Assembly (NCBI RefSeq): GCF_014395425.1
Contig: NZ_CP060711.1
Location: 3,100,001-3,164,000, forward strand
Length of the DNA stretch: 64,000 nt
Direction of reading: 5' to 3'
Source of the DNA: Thermomonas brevis
GTDB lineage: Bacteria; Pseudomonadota; Gammaproteobacteria; Xanthomonadales; Xanthomonadaceae
The notes below the pieces were generated by a model, which was not told where the DNA came from, did no database searches, and was given only the letters and a program-made list of their open reading frames with translations. Made by a program: the position numbers and the translations under genes. The first letter of the stretch is position 1; each line of letters begins with the position of its first letter. Of the stretch, positions 24,311 through 32,765 are shown piece after piece.

Positions 24311-26020
24311 CTAGCGCGGCAACCGTGCCCCCGCCATCGCCACATCCAACGCGGCTACGAGCGCCGGTTCGGTGGCGGCAGCATCGAGCAGATAGACCTG
24401 TACGCCGTGCGCCGGCACGCTCGCCTCCAGCTTGCCGCCCGCCGCGACCTCGACCACTCCGCCATCCAGCGCCGACGTCCAGCGCCCGGCTTGCAGCATC
24501 TTGTCGATCGCGAATCGCTCGGGCGCATCGCCTTTGTTCAACAACACCAGCGCGATTTGCTGCGTATCGCCATGTTGATAGACGCGATAGAACGCCGCGC
24601 GATTGCCGGCCAGTTCCACGTCGAGCTGCAACCCGCGCTGCAGCGCCGGCGCCGCCGCGCGCACCTTGGCGATCCGCGATAAGGCCGCGCGAATCGGGCT
24701 GGCCTTGGCCGCTTCAATGCCCTCGGTGCCGAAGTAGTTGCGATTGCCGCCGTGCTCCGGGCGGCCGCGCATGAAGCCCATCTCCGAGCCGTAATAGACC
24801 ACCGGGATGCCGCGGGCGGTGAACAGCCAGTTGTGCGCGTCGATGAAGCCGGTGTCGCTGGCGTCCATGCGCGGCATGTCGTGGTTGTCGTAGAACGTGG
24901 CGAGGTCATAGGGATTCGCATACGGCCCGCCGGTCAGGTGCAGCGACGGGGCGAGCCGCTCGAAGCCGGCCTGCTTGCGGCCGAACGCTTCCTCCATTGC
25001 CTGCTTCATCGGGAAATCCAGCACGCTGGTTTCGCCGTGGCTGGGCAGGGTGTGGGTGGCGATGCGGCCTGCGTCGTAGTCGAAGGCTTCGCCGAACATG
25101 AAGAAGCCCGGATGCTTGGCGCGGATGCGGGTGGTGAACTGCTGCCAGAACGCATCCGGCATCCAGCCGATGGTGTCGATGCGGAAGGCGTCCGCGCCCT
25201 GTTCGATCCACTGTTCGTAAGCGCCGGCCAGATAGTCCAGCACCGCCGGGTTGTGCTCGTTCAAGTCGGAGAGTTGCGCGAGGTTGCCGCTGGCGTAGTT
25301 GTCGCCATCGACCGGGCCGATGGTGTTGTAGAAACGGTGCAGCGGGTTGTGCGCCGGATCGAGTTGTTGCGGCGGCAGGTTCTGGTGATCGGCGATTAGC
25401 ACGCCGTCCTTGTCGTACACCTTGCCGAACTTGGGCTGATCGCTGCTCATGCCCCATGCGGGCGAGCCGTGATTGCCGACGATGTCCAGCACCAGCTTCA
25501 TGCCCTTGGCGTGCATCGCATCGGCCAAGCCACGGAAATCCAGATCGGCGCTGGGCAAGTGTTCATCGACCTTGTAGAAGTTCATGCCCCAATAGCCGTG
25601 GTAGCCGGTCTTGCCCTTGTCGGCGAGGCTGCCGCCGCAGGTGGGCGCGGTGCCGCCGGTGAAGGGTTCGTCCGGGTTGTCCACGATGGGCGTGATCCAC
25701 ACCGAGGAAAAGCCCATCTCGCGGATGTAATCGAGATGTTCGGCAAGACCCTTGAAGTCGCCGCCGAGGTAGCCGATGTTGCCGCTCACGCCGTTGCAGG
25801 GCGGCAGCGGAATGTCGAAGGTGCCCTGTTCGCGGTGGTCGTTGGACGGATCGCCGTTGACGAAGCGGTCGGTCATCACGAAGTACACCGCGTTGGCGGC
25901 GAACGGCTCCAGCGTGCCGTAGTAATCCTTCGGCGTCGTCTTCGCGGTCGGCGGCGAGGTGCCGTTGCAGGCGGCGAGCAGGCAGGCGGCGAGGGTGGAC
26001 AGGGCCAGGGTTGCGCGCAT
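24311..26020 (-). CDS. Lipoprotein GH13 alpha-amylase
   Basis: A 569-residue GH13 enzyme with a lipoprotein signal (MRATLALSTLAACLLAAC), so exported and lipid-anchored. The four conserved regions are visible: VLDIVGNH, GADAFRIDTI (nucleophile Asp), FMFGEAFD (acid Glu) and FYDNHD. This suggests hydrolysis of starch or maltodextrins outside the cytoplasm. The start at 26020 lies 11 bases after the stop of the transporter gene in the same transcription direction, so both form one operon. The frame is open upstream inside the transporter gene, but that is a shadow. Confidence 0.92.
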   Translation of the reverse strand: MRATLALSTLAACLLAACNGTSPPTAKTTPKDYYGTLEPFAANAVYFVMTDRFVNGDPSNDHREQGTFDIPLPPCNGVSGNIGYLGGDFKGLAEHLDYIREMGFSSVWITPIVDNPDEPFTGGTAPTCGGSLADKGKTGYHGYWGMNFYKVDEHLPSADLDFRGLADAMHAKGMKLVLDIVGNHGSPAWGMSSDQPKFGKVYDKDGVLIADHQNLPPQQLDPAHNPLHRFYNTIGPVDGDNYASGNLAQLSDLNEHNPAVLDYLAGAYEQWIEQGADAFRIDTIGWMPDAFWQQFTTRIRAKHPGFFMFGEAFDYDAGRIATHTLPSHGETSVLDFPMKQAMEEAFGRKQAGFERLAPSLHLTGGPYANPYDLATFYDNHDMPRMDASDTGFIDAHNWLFTARGIPVVYYGSEMGFMRGRPEHGGNRNYFGTEGIEAAKASPIRAALSRIAKVRAAAPALQRGLQLDVELAGNRAAFYRVYQHGDTQQIALVLLNKGDAPERFAIDKMLQAGRWTSALDGGVVEVAAGGKLEASVPAHGVQVYLLDAAATEPALVAALDVAMAGARLPR

Positions 26021-26031
26021 CGAAACGGTCC

Positions 26032-27534
26032 TCAGGCGGTCTTGGCGGCGGGCAGGCGCACCCGCAGCACGCACAGGCCGGCCACGATCATGCTGACGCC
26101 GCCGATGGCGAGCGCGTTGATCGGATGCCCGCCCAGCAGGGTTTTCAGCAGGAAGCCCAGCAGGCTGGCGGCGACCAGCTGCGGAATCACGATGAAGAAA
26201 TTGAAGATGCCCATGTAGGTGCCCATCTTCGCGGCGGGCACGGCGTCGGACAGCATCGCGTAGGGCAGCGAGAGGATCGACGCCCAGGCGAAGCCCACGC
26301 CCACCATCGACAGCAGCAGCCAGTGCGGGTCGCGGATCACCGTCATCGACAGCAGCCCCAGCCCGCCCAGCACGGCGTTGAACAGGTGGCTGACGCGCAG
26401 GCCGAAGCGGCGCGCCATCCACGGGATTGCGATGGCCGCCAGCGCGGCGAAGCCGTTGTAGGCGGCGAACAGCACGCCGACCCAGTTCGCGCCGGAGTTG
26501 TAGGCGGCGGAGGTGGGATCGGTGCTGCCGAAATGCGTCTCCGCCACCGCCGCCGTGGTATAGATCCACATCGCGAACAGCGCGAACCACGAGAAGAATT
26601 GCACCACCGCCAGCTGTGCCATCGCCGGCGGCATGTCGCGCACGTCGTCGAGGATGCGCGTGAAGGCGTTGTCGGCGCGCAGGAAGGTGCGCACGAGGAA
26701 GGCGAGGCCGAAGCCGGCCAACAGCCCGGCGAGGATGTACAGCGCCTTGTCCAGCGCGCGGCCTTCCACCACCGCCGCCAGCAGCGCGCCCGCGAGGATG
26801 GCCGTGACGGACAGCGCGCGCAGCAGCGCGACGTCGCCGTCGCGGCGTGCCAGTGCAGGGGCTTCGTCCCAACCGGCGATGGCCTCCGGCGGATACTCGC
26901 GCGTGCGCAGCACCGTCCAGCCGATCGCGCCCAGCAGCACCGCGCCGCCGGCGTAGAAGGCGTAGCGCACGGTGTCGGGGATCTGCCCGTCGGGCGCGGT
27001 GTTGGCGACGCCGCATTTTTCCAGCAGGTACGGCAACAGGCTGGCGACCACCGAGCCGACGCCGATGAAGAAGCTCTGCATCGCATAGCCGCTGGGCCGC
27101 TGCACCGGCGGCAGCTGGTCGCCGACGAAGGCGCGGAACGGCTCCATCGCCACGTTGATCGAGGCGTCCAGCACCCACAGCATGCCGGCGGCGATCCACA
27201 ACGCGGGCACGTTGGGGAAGGCGAGCAGGGCGAGCGAGGCGAGCACCGCGCCGGCGAGGAAGTAGGGGCGGCGTCGACCCAGCGGCGTCCACGTGCGGTC
27301 GGACAGGTAGCCGATCAGCGGCTGTACCAGCAGGCCGGTCAGCGGCGCGGCCACCCACAACACCGGGATGTCGTCCATGCCCGCGCCCAGCGTCTGGAAG
27401 ATGCGGCTGACGTTGGCGTTCTGCAGCGCGAAGCCGAACTGGATGCCGAGGAAGCCGAAGCACATGTTCCATATCTGCCAGAACGAGAGCTGCGGCTTCG
27501 GTTGCGCGGTTACGGTGGTGCCGTTGGCGTGCAT
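26032..27534 (-). CDS. GPH/SUC-type sugar transporter (likely maltose/maltodextrin)
   Basis: A 500-residue MFS-type permease with about 12 hydrophobic segments. The loop GYLSDRTWTPLGRRRPYFL is typical of the glycoside-pentoside-hexuronide/sucrose-type family. It is expressed divergently from the GH13 glucosidase and in operon with the alpha-amylase, so maltose or short maltodextrins are the likely substrates brought across the inner membrane. Substrate is inferred from neighbours only. Confidence 0.85.
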   Translation of the reverse strand: MHANGTTVTAQPKPQLSFWQIWNMCFGFLGIQFGFALQNANVSRIFQTLGAGMDDIPVLWVAAPLTGLLVQPLIGYLSDRTWTPLGRRRPYFLAGAVLASLALLAFPNVPALWIAAGMLWVLDASINVAMEPFRAFVGDQLPPVQRPSGYAMQSFFIGVGSVVASLLPYLLEKCGVANTAPDGQIPDTVRYAFYAGGAVLLGAIGWTVLRTREYPPEAIAGWDEAPALARRDGDVALLRALSVTAILAGALLAAVVEGRALDKALYILAGLLAGFGLAFLVRTFLRADNAFTRILDDVRDMPPAMAQLAVVQFFSWFALFAMWIYTTAAVAETHFGSTDPTSAAYNSGANWVGVLFAAYNGFAALAAIAIPWMARRFGLRVSHLFNAVLGGLGLLSMTVIRDPHWLLLSMVGVGFAWASILSLPYAMLSDAVPAAKMGTYMGIFNFFIVIPQLVAASLLGFLLKTLLGGHPINALAIGGVSMIVAGLCVLRVRLPAAKTA

Positions 27535-27606
27535 GCATACCCCTGGTTTTCGTGGCCGTCCCCTGCGGCGTCGTTACATATACCCCAGGCCACGGCCGGG
27601 CATGCC

Positions 27607-27620
27607 TGTAAACGTATTCA
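27607..27620. promoter_or_regulatory. Predicted LacI-type operator in divergent promoter
   Basis: TGTAAACGTATTCA is a 14-base near-palindrome with a central CG (half-sites TGTAAAC and, complemented, TGAATAC), the usual form of LacI-family sites. It lies in the 146-base gap between the divergent transporter (27534) and alpha-glucosidase (27681) genes. A closely related site is in front of the TonB-dependent receptor. No other feature is evident in this gap. Confidence 0.6.
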
Positions 27621-27680
27621 CGCGCGCCGGGCGCTTCGGCGCGGGCATAGTCCGGTGGACGCGAGGGACACGGGGCGGAC

Positions 27681-29294
27681 ATGGCGGGACAACAGTGGTG
27701 GCGCGGCGCGGTGATCTACCAGGTCTATCCGCGCAGCTTCCTCGATACCGACGGCGACGGCGTGGGCGATCTGCCGGGCATCGTCGAGCGTCTGGACTAC
27801 ATCGCCTCGCTCGGCGTCGACGCGATCTGGGTGTCGCCGTTCTTCACCTCGCCGATGGCCGACTTCGGCTACGACATCGCCGACTTTCGCGGCGTCGATC
27901 CGCTGTTCGGCACGCTGGAAGACTTCGATCGCCTGCTGGCGAAGGCGCATGCGCTGGGCCTGAAGGTGATGATCGACCAGGTGCTCAGCCACTGCTCGGT
28001 CGAACACCCGTGGTTCCGCGAAAGCCGCGCCAGCCGCGACAATCCGAAGGCCGACTGGTTCGTCTGGGCCGACGCCAAGCCCGACGGCACCCCGCCCAAC
28101 AACTGGCTGTCGATCTTCGGCGGCGTGGCGTGGACGTGGGAACCGCGTCGCGGCCAGTACTACCTGCACAACTTTTTGTCCTCGCAGCCCGATCTGAACT
28201 TCCACAATCCGCAGGTGCGCGCGGCGCAGTTGGACAATCTGAAGTTCTGGCTGGATCGCGGCGTCGACGGCTTCCGCCTCGACTCGATCAACTTCCCGTT
28301 CCACGACGCGCAACTGCGCGACAACCCGGCGAAGCCGCCAGAACTACGCACCGGGCGCGGCTTCAGCCCGGACAATCCGTATGCGTTCCAGTACCACATC
28401 CACAACAACACGCAGCCGGAAAACCTCGGCCTGCTGGAGGACGTGCGCGCACTGCTCGACCGCTATTCCGACGCTGGCGCGCTGGGCGAGATCTCCTCGG
28501 AAGATTCGCTGGCGACCACCGCCGAGTATTGCAACGACCGCCGCCTGCACATGGGCTACAGCTTCGAGCTGCTGACCGAGGAATGCAGCGCCGCCTACAT
28601 CCGGCAGACGGTGGAGGCGCTGGAAGCGAAAATGACCGAGGGCTGGCCTTGCTGGGCCATCTCCAACCACGACGTGCGCCGCGCGGTCACCCGCTGGGGC
28701 GGCGAGGCGGCGGACGCGGCGCTGGCGAAGCAGCTGGTGGCGCTGGTGTGCTCGCTGCGCGGCTCGGTCTGCCTGTACCAGGGCGAGGAACTGGGCCTGC
28801 CGGAGGCGGACGTGCCTTTCGAAAAATTGCAGGATCCCTACGGCAAGACCTTCTGGCCGAACTTCAAGGGCCGCGACGGCTGCCGCACGCCGATGCCGTG
28901 GAGCGGCGACGGCGCGAACGCCGGCTTCAGCGCGGGCGAGCCATGGTTGCCGGTGCCGGCGGCGCATCGCGAACGCAGCGTGGAGGCGCAGCAGCACGAC
29001 GCGGCGTCGGTGCTGAACGCGACCCGAGCCTTCCTGCGCTGGCGCAAGGCGCAACCGGCGCTGGTGCGCGGCTCCATCGCCTTCGTGGACGCGCCGGACG
29101 ACGTGCTGGCCTTCGTGCGCGAGGCCGAGGGCCAGCGCCTGCTGGTGGCGTTCAACCTGTCGGATGCGCCGGTGTCATGGCCCGCGTTTGCCGGCACCGC
29201 CTTGCTCGATGCCCCCGGCCCGCAGGCGGCCAAGCTGGAAAGCGGGACGCTGCATCTGCCGCCGCGCGGCATTGCGTTCGGCACACTGGAGTGA
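27681..29294 (+). CDS. GH13 alpha-glucosidase
   Basis: A 537-residue cytoplasmic GH13 enzyme (no signal peptide; starts MAGQQWWRGAVIYQVYPRSF). The calcium-type loop DTDGDGVGDLPGI and the four GH13 regions are present: MIDQVLSH, GVDGFRLDSIN (nucleophile), LGEISSED (acid/base) and ISNHD. It would split maltose and maltodextrins to glucose, which the glk and Entner-Doudoroff genes of the same window could use. First gene of the rightward maltodextrin unit. Confidence 0.93.
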   Translation: MAGQQWWRGAVIYQVYPRSFLDTDGDGVGDLPGIVERLDYIASLGVDAIWVSPFFTSPMADFGYDIADFRGVDPLFGTLEDFDRLLAKAHALGLKVMIDQVLSHCSVEHPWFRESRASRDNPKADWFVWADAKPDGTPPNNWLSIFGGVAWTWEPRRGQYYLHNFLSSQPDLNFHNPQVRAAQLDNLKFWLDRGVDGFRLDSINFPFHDAQLRDNPAKPPELRTGRGFSPDNPYAFQYHIHNNTQPENLGLLEDVRALLDRYSDAGALGEISSEDSLATTAEYCNDRRLHMGYSFELLTEECSAAYIRQTVEALEAKMTEGWPCWAISNHDVRRAVTRWGGEAADAALAKQLVALVCSLRGSVCLYQGEELGLPEADVPFEKLQDPYGKTFWPNFKGRDGCRTPMPWSGDGANAGFSAGEPWLPVPAAHRERSVEAQQHDAASVLNATRAFLRWRKAQPALVRGSIAFVDAPDDVLAFVREAEGQRLLVAFNLSDAPVSWPAFAGTALLDAPGPQAAKLESGTLHLPPRGIAFGTLE

Positions 29295-29315
29295 AGCAAA
29301 TGAATGCCATTGCTC

Positions 29316-29490
29316 GTCATTCCCGTGAAAGCGTAAAACCCCAAGGCCGTCATTCCCGCGAAAGAGGGCATTCTCAACGCTGTCATTCCCGCGAAGGCGG
29401 GAATCCAGCTTTTCTGCCTTTCAAGATCAAGAGCTGGATTGGACAGACATTCGTCTGTCAGAAGCGGCCCGCTTTCGCGGGAATGACGAG
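29316..29490. repeat. Cluster of CATTCCCGCGAAGG-type palindromic repeats
   Basis: Three successive left arms (near 29316, 29348 and 29381: CGTCATTCCCG..., the third with the full GCGAAGGCGGGAATCCAGCT) and one right arm (AGAGCTGGATTGG ... TTTCGCGGGAATGACGAG, ending 29490). The cluster lies between the alpha-glucosidase stop and the GH97 signal peptide, and its last bases contain the ATG at 29483. The GH97 frame stays open across the whole cluster. Confidence 0.85.
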
Positions 29491-31510
29491 CAGGGCGCTT
29501 CTGGCTGCCGGGTTGTTGCTATCCCCGCTTGCCCACGCCGAAACCGTCACCAGCGTGACCTCACCCGACGGCAGGCTGAAAGTGGAACTGGACTTGGACG
29601 GCGATGGACGGCTCGCCTACCGCGTTCAGCGCGACGGCAAGCCGGTGATCGCCGATTCGCATCTGGGCTTCGTTTTCCGTAACGGTCGCCAGCTGCTGCG
29701 CAACCTCACGCTGGAAAAGCAGGCTGCACGCAGCTTCGACAACACGTGGGAACAACCGTGGGGCGAGCGCCGCTACGTGCGCGAGCATTACAACGAACTG
29801 CGCGCCAGCCTCATCGAAAAGAACCACGACCACCGCCGCTTCGACGTGGTGTTCCGCGTCTTCGACGACGGCGTGGGCTTCCGCTACGACGTGCCGGCGC
29901 AGCCCGCGCTGCGCGAGGCGCAAATCGTGCAGGAGCTGACCGAATTCGCCGTCGCGCGCCCAGCCACCGCCTGGTGGATTCCCGCGCTGCAATGGAACCG
30001 CGAGGAATACCTCTACCACCGCACGCCGCTGGCCGAAGTCGGCATCGCGCAGACGCCGATCACCCTGCGCACCGACGACGGCCTGCACCTCAGCCTGCAC
30101 GAGGCCGCGCTGGTGGACTACGCCGGCATGAACCTGATGCGCGAAGGCAACGTCCTGCGCGCCGCGCTGACACCCGGCAGCCCGACGCCGGTGGTGCGCG
30201 CCACGCCCTTCGTGACGCCGTGGCGCACGATTGCCATCAGCGACAGCGCTGGCGGGTTGGTGGAATCGAACCTGATCCTCAACCTCAACGAACCCAACAA
30301 GCTGGGCGACGTGAGCTGGTTCACGCCCGCGAAATACGTCGGCGTGTGGTGGTCGCTGCATCTTGATGAGCAGAGCTGGGCCACCGGTCCCAAGCACGGT
30401 GCGACCACGGAGAACACGAAGCGCTACATCGACTTCGCCGCCGCCAACGGCTTTCGCGGCGTGCTGGTGGAAGGCTGGAATCCCGGCTGGGACGGTGACT
30501 GGTTCGCCAACGGCTGGGACTTCGACTTCACCAAGCCCGCGGCGGATTTCGATCTTGTGGGTTTGGCGAAGTACGCCGCCGGCAAGGGCGTCCACCTGAT
30601 CGGCCACCACGAAACCGGCTGCGCGGTCAGCCACTACGAGCGGCAGCTCGATGCGGCGTTCGCACTCGACGCGCGCAACGGCATCGACGTGGTGAAAACC
30701 GGCTACGTCTGCGACGCCGGCCAGATCGAACGGCAGGACGCGGCGAACGGCCCGGTGCTGCGCGAATGGCACGAAGGCCAGTGGATGAGCCACCACAACC
30801 TGCGCGTGCTGGAGGCGGCGGCCAAGCGGCACATCGCCATCAACTCGCACGAACCGATCAAGGACACCGGCCTGCGCCGCACCTACCCGAACTGGGTCTC
30901 GCGCGAAGGCGCGCGCGGCATGGAATACAACGCCTGGGCCAACCCGCCGAATCCGCCGGAACACGAAGTGACGCTGGTGTTCACCCGCATGCTGGCCGGC
31001 CCGATGGACTACACGCCCGGCGTGCTCAGCCTGACCGGTCGCCACGGGCAGGAAATCCAGAGCACGCTGGCGCGCCAATTGGCGCTGTACGTCGGTATCT
31101 ACAGCCCGATCCAGATGGCCGCCGATCTGCCCGAACACTACGCGCAACATGCCGATGCCTTCCAGTTCATCAAGGACGTGGCGGTGGATTGGGACGAAAG
31201 CCACGTGCTGGCCGGCGAAGTGGGCGAATACGTCGCCATCGCCCGCAAGCAGCGTGGTGCGCCGCTGTGGTTCCTCGGCGCGATGAACGACCGCAACCCG
31301 CGCACGCTGCAACTCAAGCTGGACTTCCTCGATACCGGCAAGCGTTATCGCGCCGAGATCTACCGCGACGGCGAAGGCGCGGATTGGCATGGCGATGCGC
31401 GCTTCCGCTTCGTGCGCGAGGACAAGGCGGTGGCGCGTGGCGATGCGCTGTCGCTGTGGCTGGCCGGCGGTGGTGGCGCGGCGATTCGTTTCGTGCCGCT
31501 GGAACCATGA
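29483..31510 (+). CDS. GH97 glycoside hydrolase (alpha-glucosidase type)
   Basis: A 675-residue exported GH97 enzyme: signal peptide SRALLAAGLLLSPLAHA, then the family N-terminal domain (VTSPDGRLKVELDLDGDG, AYRVQRDGKPVI, SHLGFVF), a TIM barrel (GVWWSLHLDE, GFRGVLVEGWNPGWDGDWF, HLIGHHETG, INSHEPIKDTG) and a C-terminal beta region. GH97 enzymes of this kind cut alpha-glucosides in the periplasm. The start is ambiguous: ATG 29483 lies in a repeat and lacks a good ribosome site, whereas ATG 29300 has GGAG 8 bases before it and is in frame, adding 61 repeat-derived residues before the signal peptide. Confidence 0.9.
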   Translation: MTSRALLAAGLLLSPLAHAETVTSVTSPDGRLKVELDLDGDGRLAYRVQRDGKPVIADSHLGFVFRNGRQLLRNLTLEKQAARSFDNTWEQPWGERRYVREHYNELRASLIEKNHDHRRFDVVFRVFDDGVGFRYDVPAQPALREAQIVQELTEFAVARPATAWWIPALQWNREEYLYHRTPLAEVGIAQTPITLRTDDGLHLSLHEAALVDYAGMNLMREGNVLRAALTPGSPTPVVRATPFVTPWRTIAISDSAGGLVESNLILNLNEPNKLGDVSWFTPAKYVGVWWSLHLDEQSWATGPKHGATTENTKRYIDFAAANGFRGVLVEGWNPGWDGDWFANGWDFDFTKPAADFDLVGLAKYAAGKGVHLIGHHETGCAVSHYERQLDAAFALDARNGIDVVKTGYVCDAGQIERQDAANGPVLREWHEGQWMSHHNLRVLEAAAKRHIAINSHEPIKDTGLRRTYPNWVSREGARGMEYNAWANPPNPPEHEVTLVFTRMLAGPMDYTPGVLSLTGRHGQEIQSTLARQLALYVGIYSPIQMAADLPEHYAQHADAFQFIKDVAVDWDESHVLAGEVGEYVAIARKQRGAPLWFLGAMNDRNPRTLQLKLDFLDTGKRYRAEIYRDGEGADWHGDARFRFVREDKAVARGDALSLWLAGGGGAAIRFVPLEP

Positions 31511-31517
31511 CGTGCTG

Positions 31518-32471
31518 ATGCGTTTCGCCGCCGCGTTGTGCCTGCTGCTTGCCTGCGCATGCACGCAGGCGCAGGCGTCGCGCGTCGAAACGCTAAAGAT
31601 CGCCGCGCCGGGCCTGTCAGATGAATCCATCCGCGTGCGCGCCTACCTGCCGCCGGATTACGACGCCACGCAGGCCCGCTACGACGTGCTTTACGTCAAC
31701 GATGGGCAGGACATGGAAGCCGTCGGTCTGCAAGCCACGCTGGGACGGCTGGATCGCATGCATGCGATCCGCCGGATCATCGTGGTCGCCATCGACATGC
31801 CGCCGGATCGGATGGCGGGCTATGGACTGTTCGATCGCGCCAAGGAGAAGGCCATCGCCGTGCCGACGAAATACGGCACGGTCGGCGCGAATGCGTGGAT
31901 CTACGCGCGATGGCTCACGCAAACGCTGGTGCCGCTGGTCGATGCGCGCTATCGCACCATTGCAAGCCCCGAAGGCCGCGCGATCCTCGGGTGGTCGCTG
32001 GGTGCGGTGAGCGCGTTCGGCATCGGTTGGCAGTATCCGGAACTGTTCGGCCGCGCCGGTGCGTTCTCGCCGTCGCTCTGGCTATCGACCGATGCGTACG
32101 ATGCGAACGCCGTGCAGTCCACCCGCATCGTGCATGCGCTGGTCGCCGAAGGCGCACCAGCGAACAAACCGCAGCTGTTCTTCGCCGTCGGCAGCGACGA
32201 GGACACCAGCGATCGCGATGGCGACGGCGTCGCCGACGTGCTCGACGACACGCGCGACCTGATCGACGGCTGGACGAGCCGGGACGGCACGCTGCACAAG
32301 GGACTTGGCCAGTTCGGCTACGGCGGGGAAGACGCCGGCGGAACAGGGCGCGGCGACGCGACCTTGTTCCTGCTCGATGGAGGAAAGCACGACCAGGCGA
32401 GCTGGGCGCGCATGTTGCCCGCATTCCTGCGCTGGGCCTATGCCGAACGGACGGCGCCCGGCATGCGCTAG
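31518..32471 (+). CDS. Exported Fes/esterase-D type alpha/beta hydrolase
   Basis: A 317-residue protein with a signal peptide (MRFAAALCLLLACACTQAQA; the cysteines also allow lipidation) and an esterase fold like PF00756: RAYLPPDYDATQARYDVLYV, nucleophile GWSLG (Ser160), and late HDQASW (His). A calcium-type loop DRDGDGVADVLDD lies near residue 232. The substrate is unknown; the place between GH97 and the TonB receptor suggests removal of acyl groups from sugars or a role in the same locus. Confidence 0.75.
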   Translation: MRFAAALCLLLACACTQAQASRVETLKIAAPGLSDESIRVRAYLPPDYDATQARYDVLYVNDGQDMEAVGLQATLGRLDRMHAIRRIIVVAIDMPPDRMAGYGLFDRAKEKAIAVPTKYGTVGANAWIYARWLTQTLVPLVDARYRTIASPEGRAILGWSLGAVSAFGIGWQYPELFGRAGAFSPSLWLSTDAYDANAVQSTRIVHALVAEGAPANKPQLFFAVGSDEDTSDRDGDGVADVLDDTRDLIDGWTSRDGTLHKGLGQFGYGGEDAGGTGRGDATLFLLDGGKHDQASWARMLPAFLRWAYAERTAPGMR

Positions 32472-32628
32472 AGGCCGAAACGGCGCGATGCGCCGGCACG
32501 TGCTGCGTCGCGGAAAACACGCGCGGCGCCCTTGCTCGCGTCGCGCCGATGGCGTGGCGGCGGCGCTTTCTCGTCTCCATGAAAGCAAGCCTTGGCGCGG
32601 GTTTCAGGATTTTCATTGGTTGCTGCAA

Positions 32629-32642
32629 TGAATACGTATGCA
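32629..32642. promoter_or_regulatory. Predicted LacI-type operator before the TonB receptor
   Basis: TGAATACGTATGCA is a 14-base palindrome with one mismatched pair, sharing the half-site TGAATAC with the site at 27607-27620. It lies 124 bases before the receptor start, in a 294-base intergenic region (32472-32765) in which I see no other gene. Confidence 0.6.
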
Positions 32643-32765
32643 GCATCGTCCACCGCTCGATTGCGCGACTACCATCGCAGCGTTCATGCAATTCGCATTG
32701 CGCAGGCATGAAGAAGCGGGCGGCGACAGCCCGGTCGATTCCGAAAACCATTCCTGGAGGGGAAA

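Noticed and set aside
29316..29490. CRISPR-like array of short repeats
   Set aside because: The units are arms of a dispersed palindromic element with irregular spacing and no spacers; other copies lie alone in the window.
27368..31510. A 1380-codon + strand frame that would fuse sequence over the GH13 gene with GH97
   Set aside because: The first two thirds are out of frame with the real GH13 gene and have no similarity; only the GH97 part is real.
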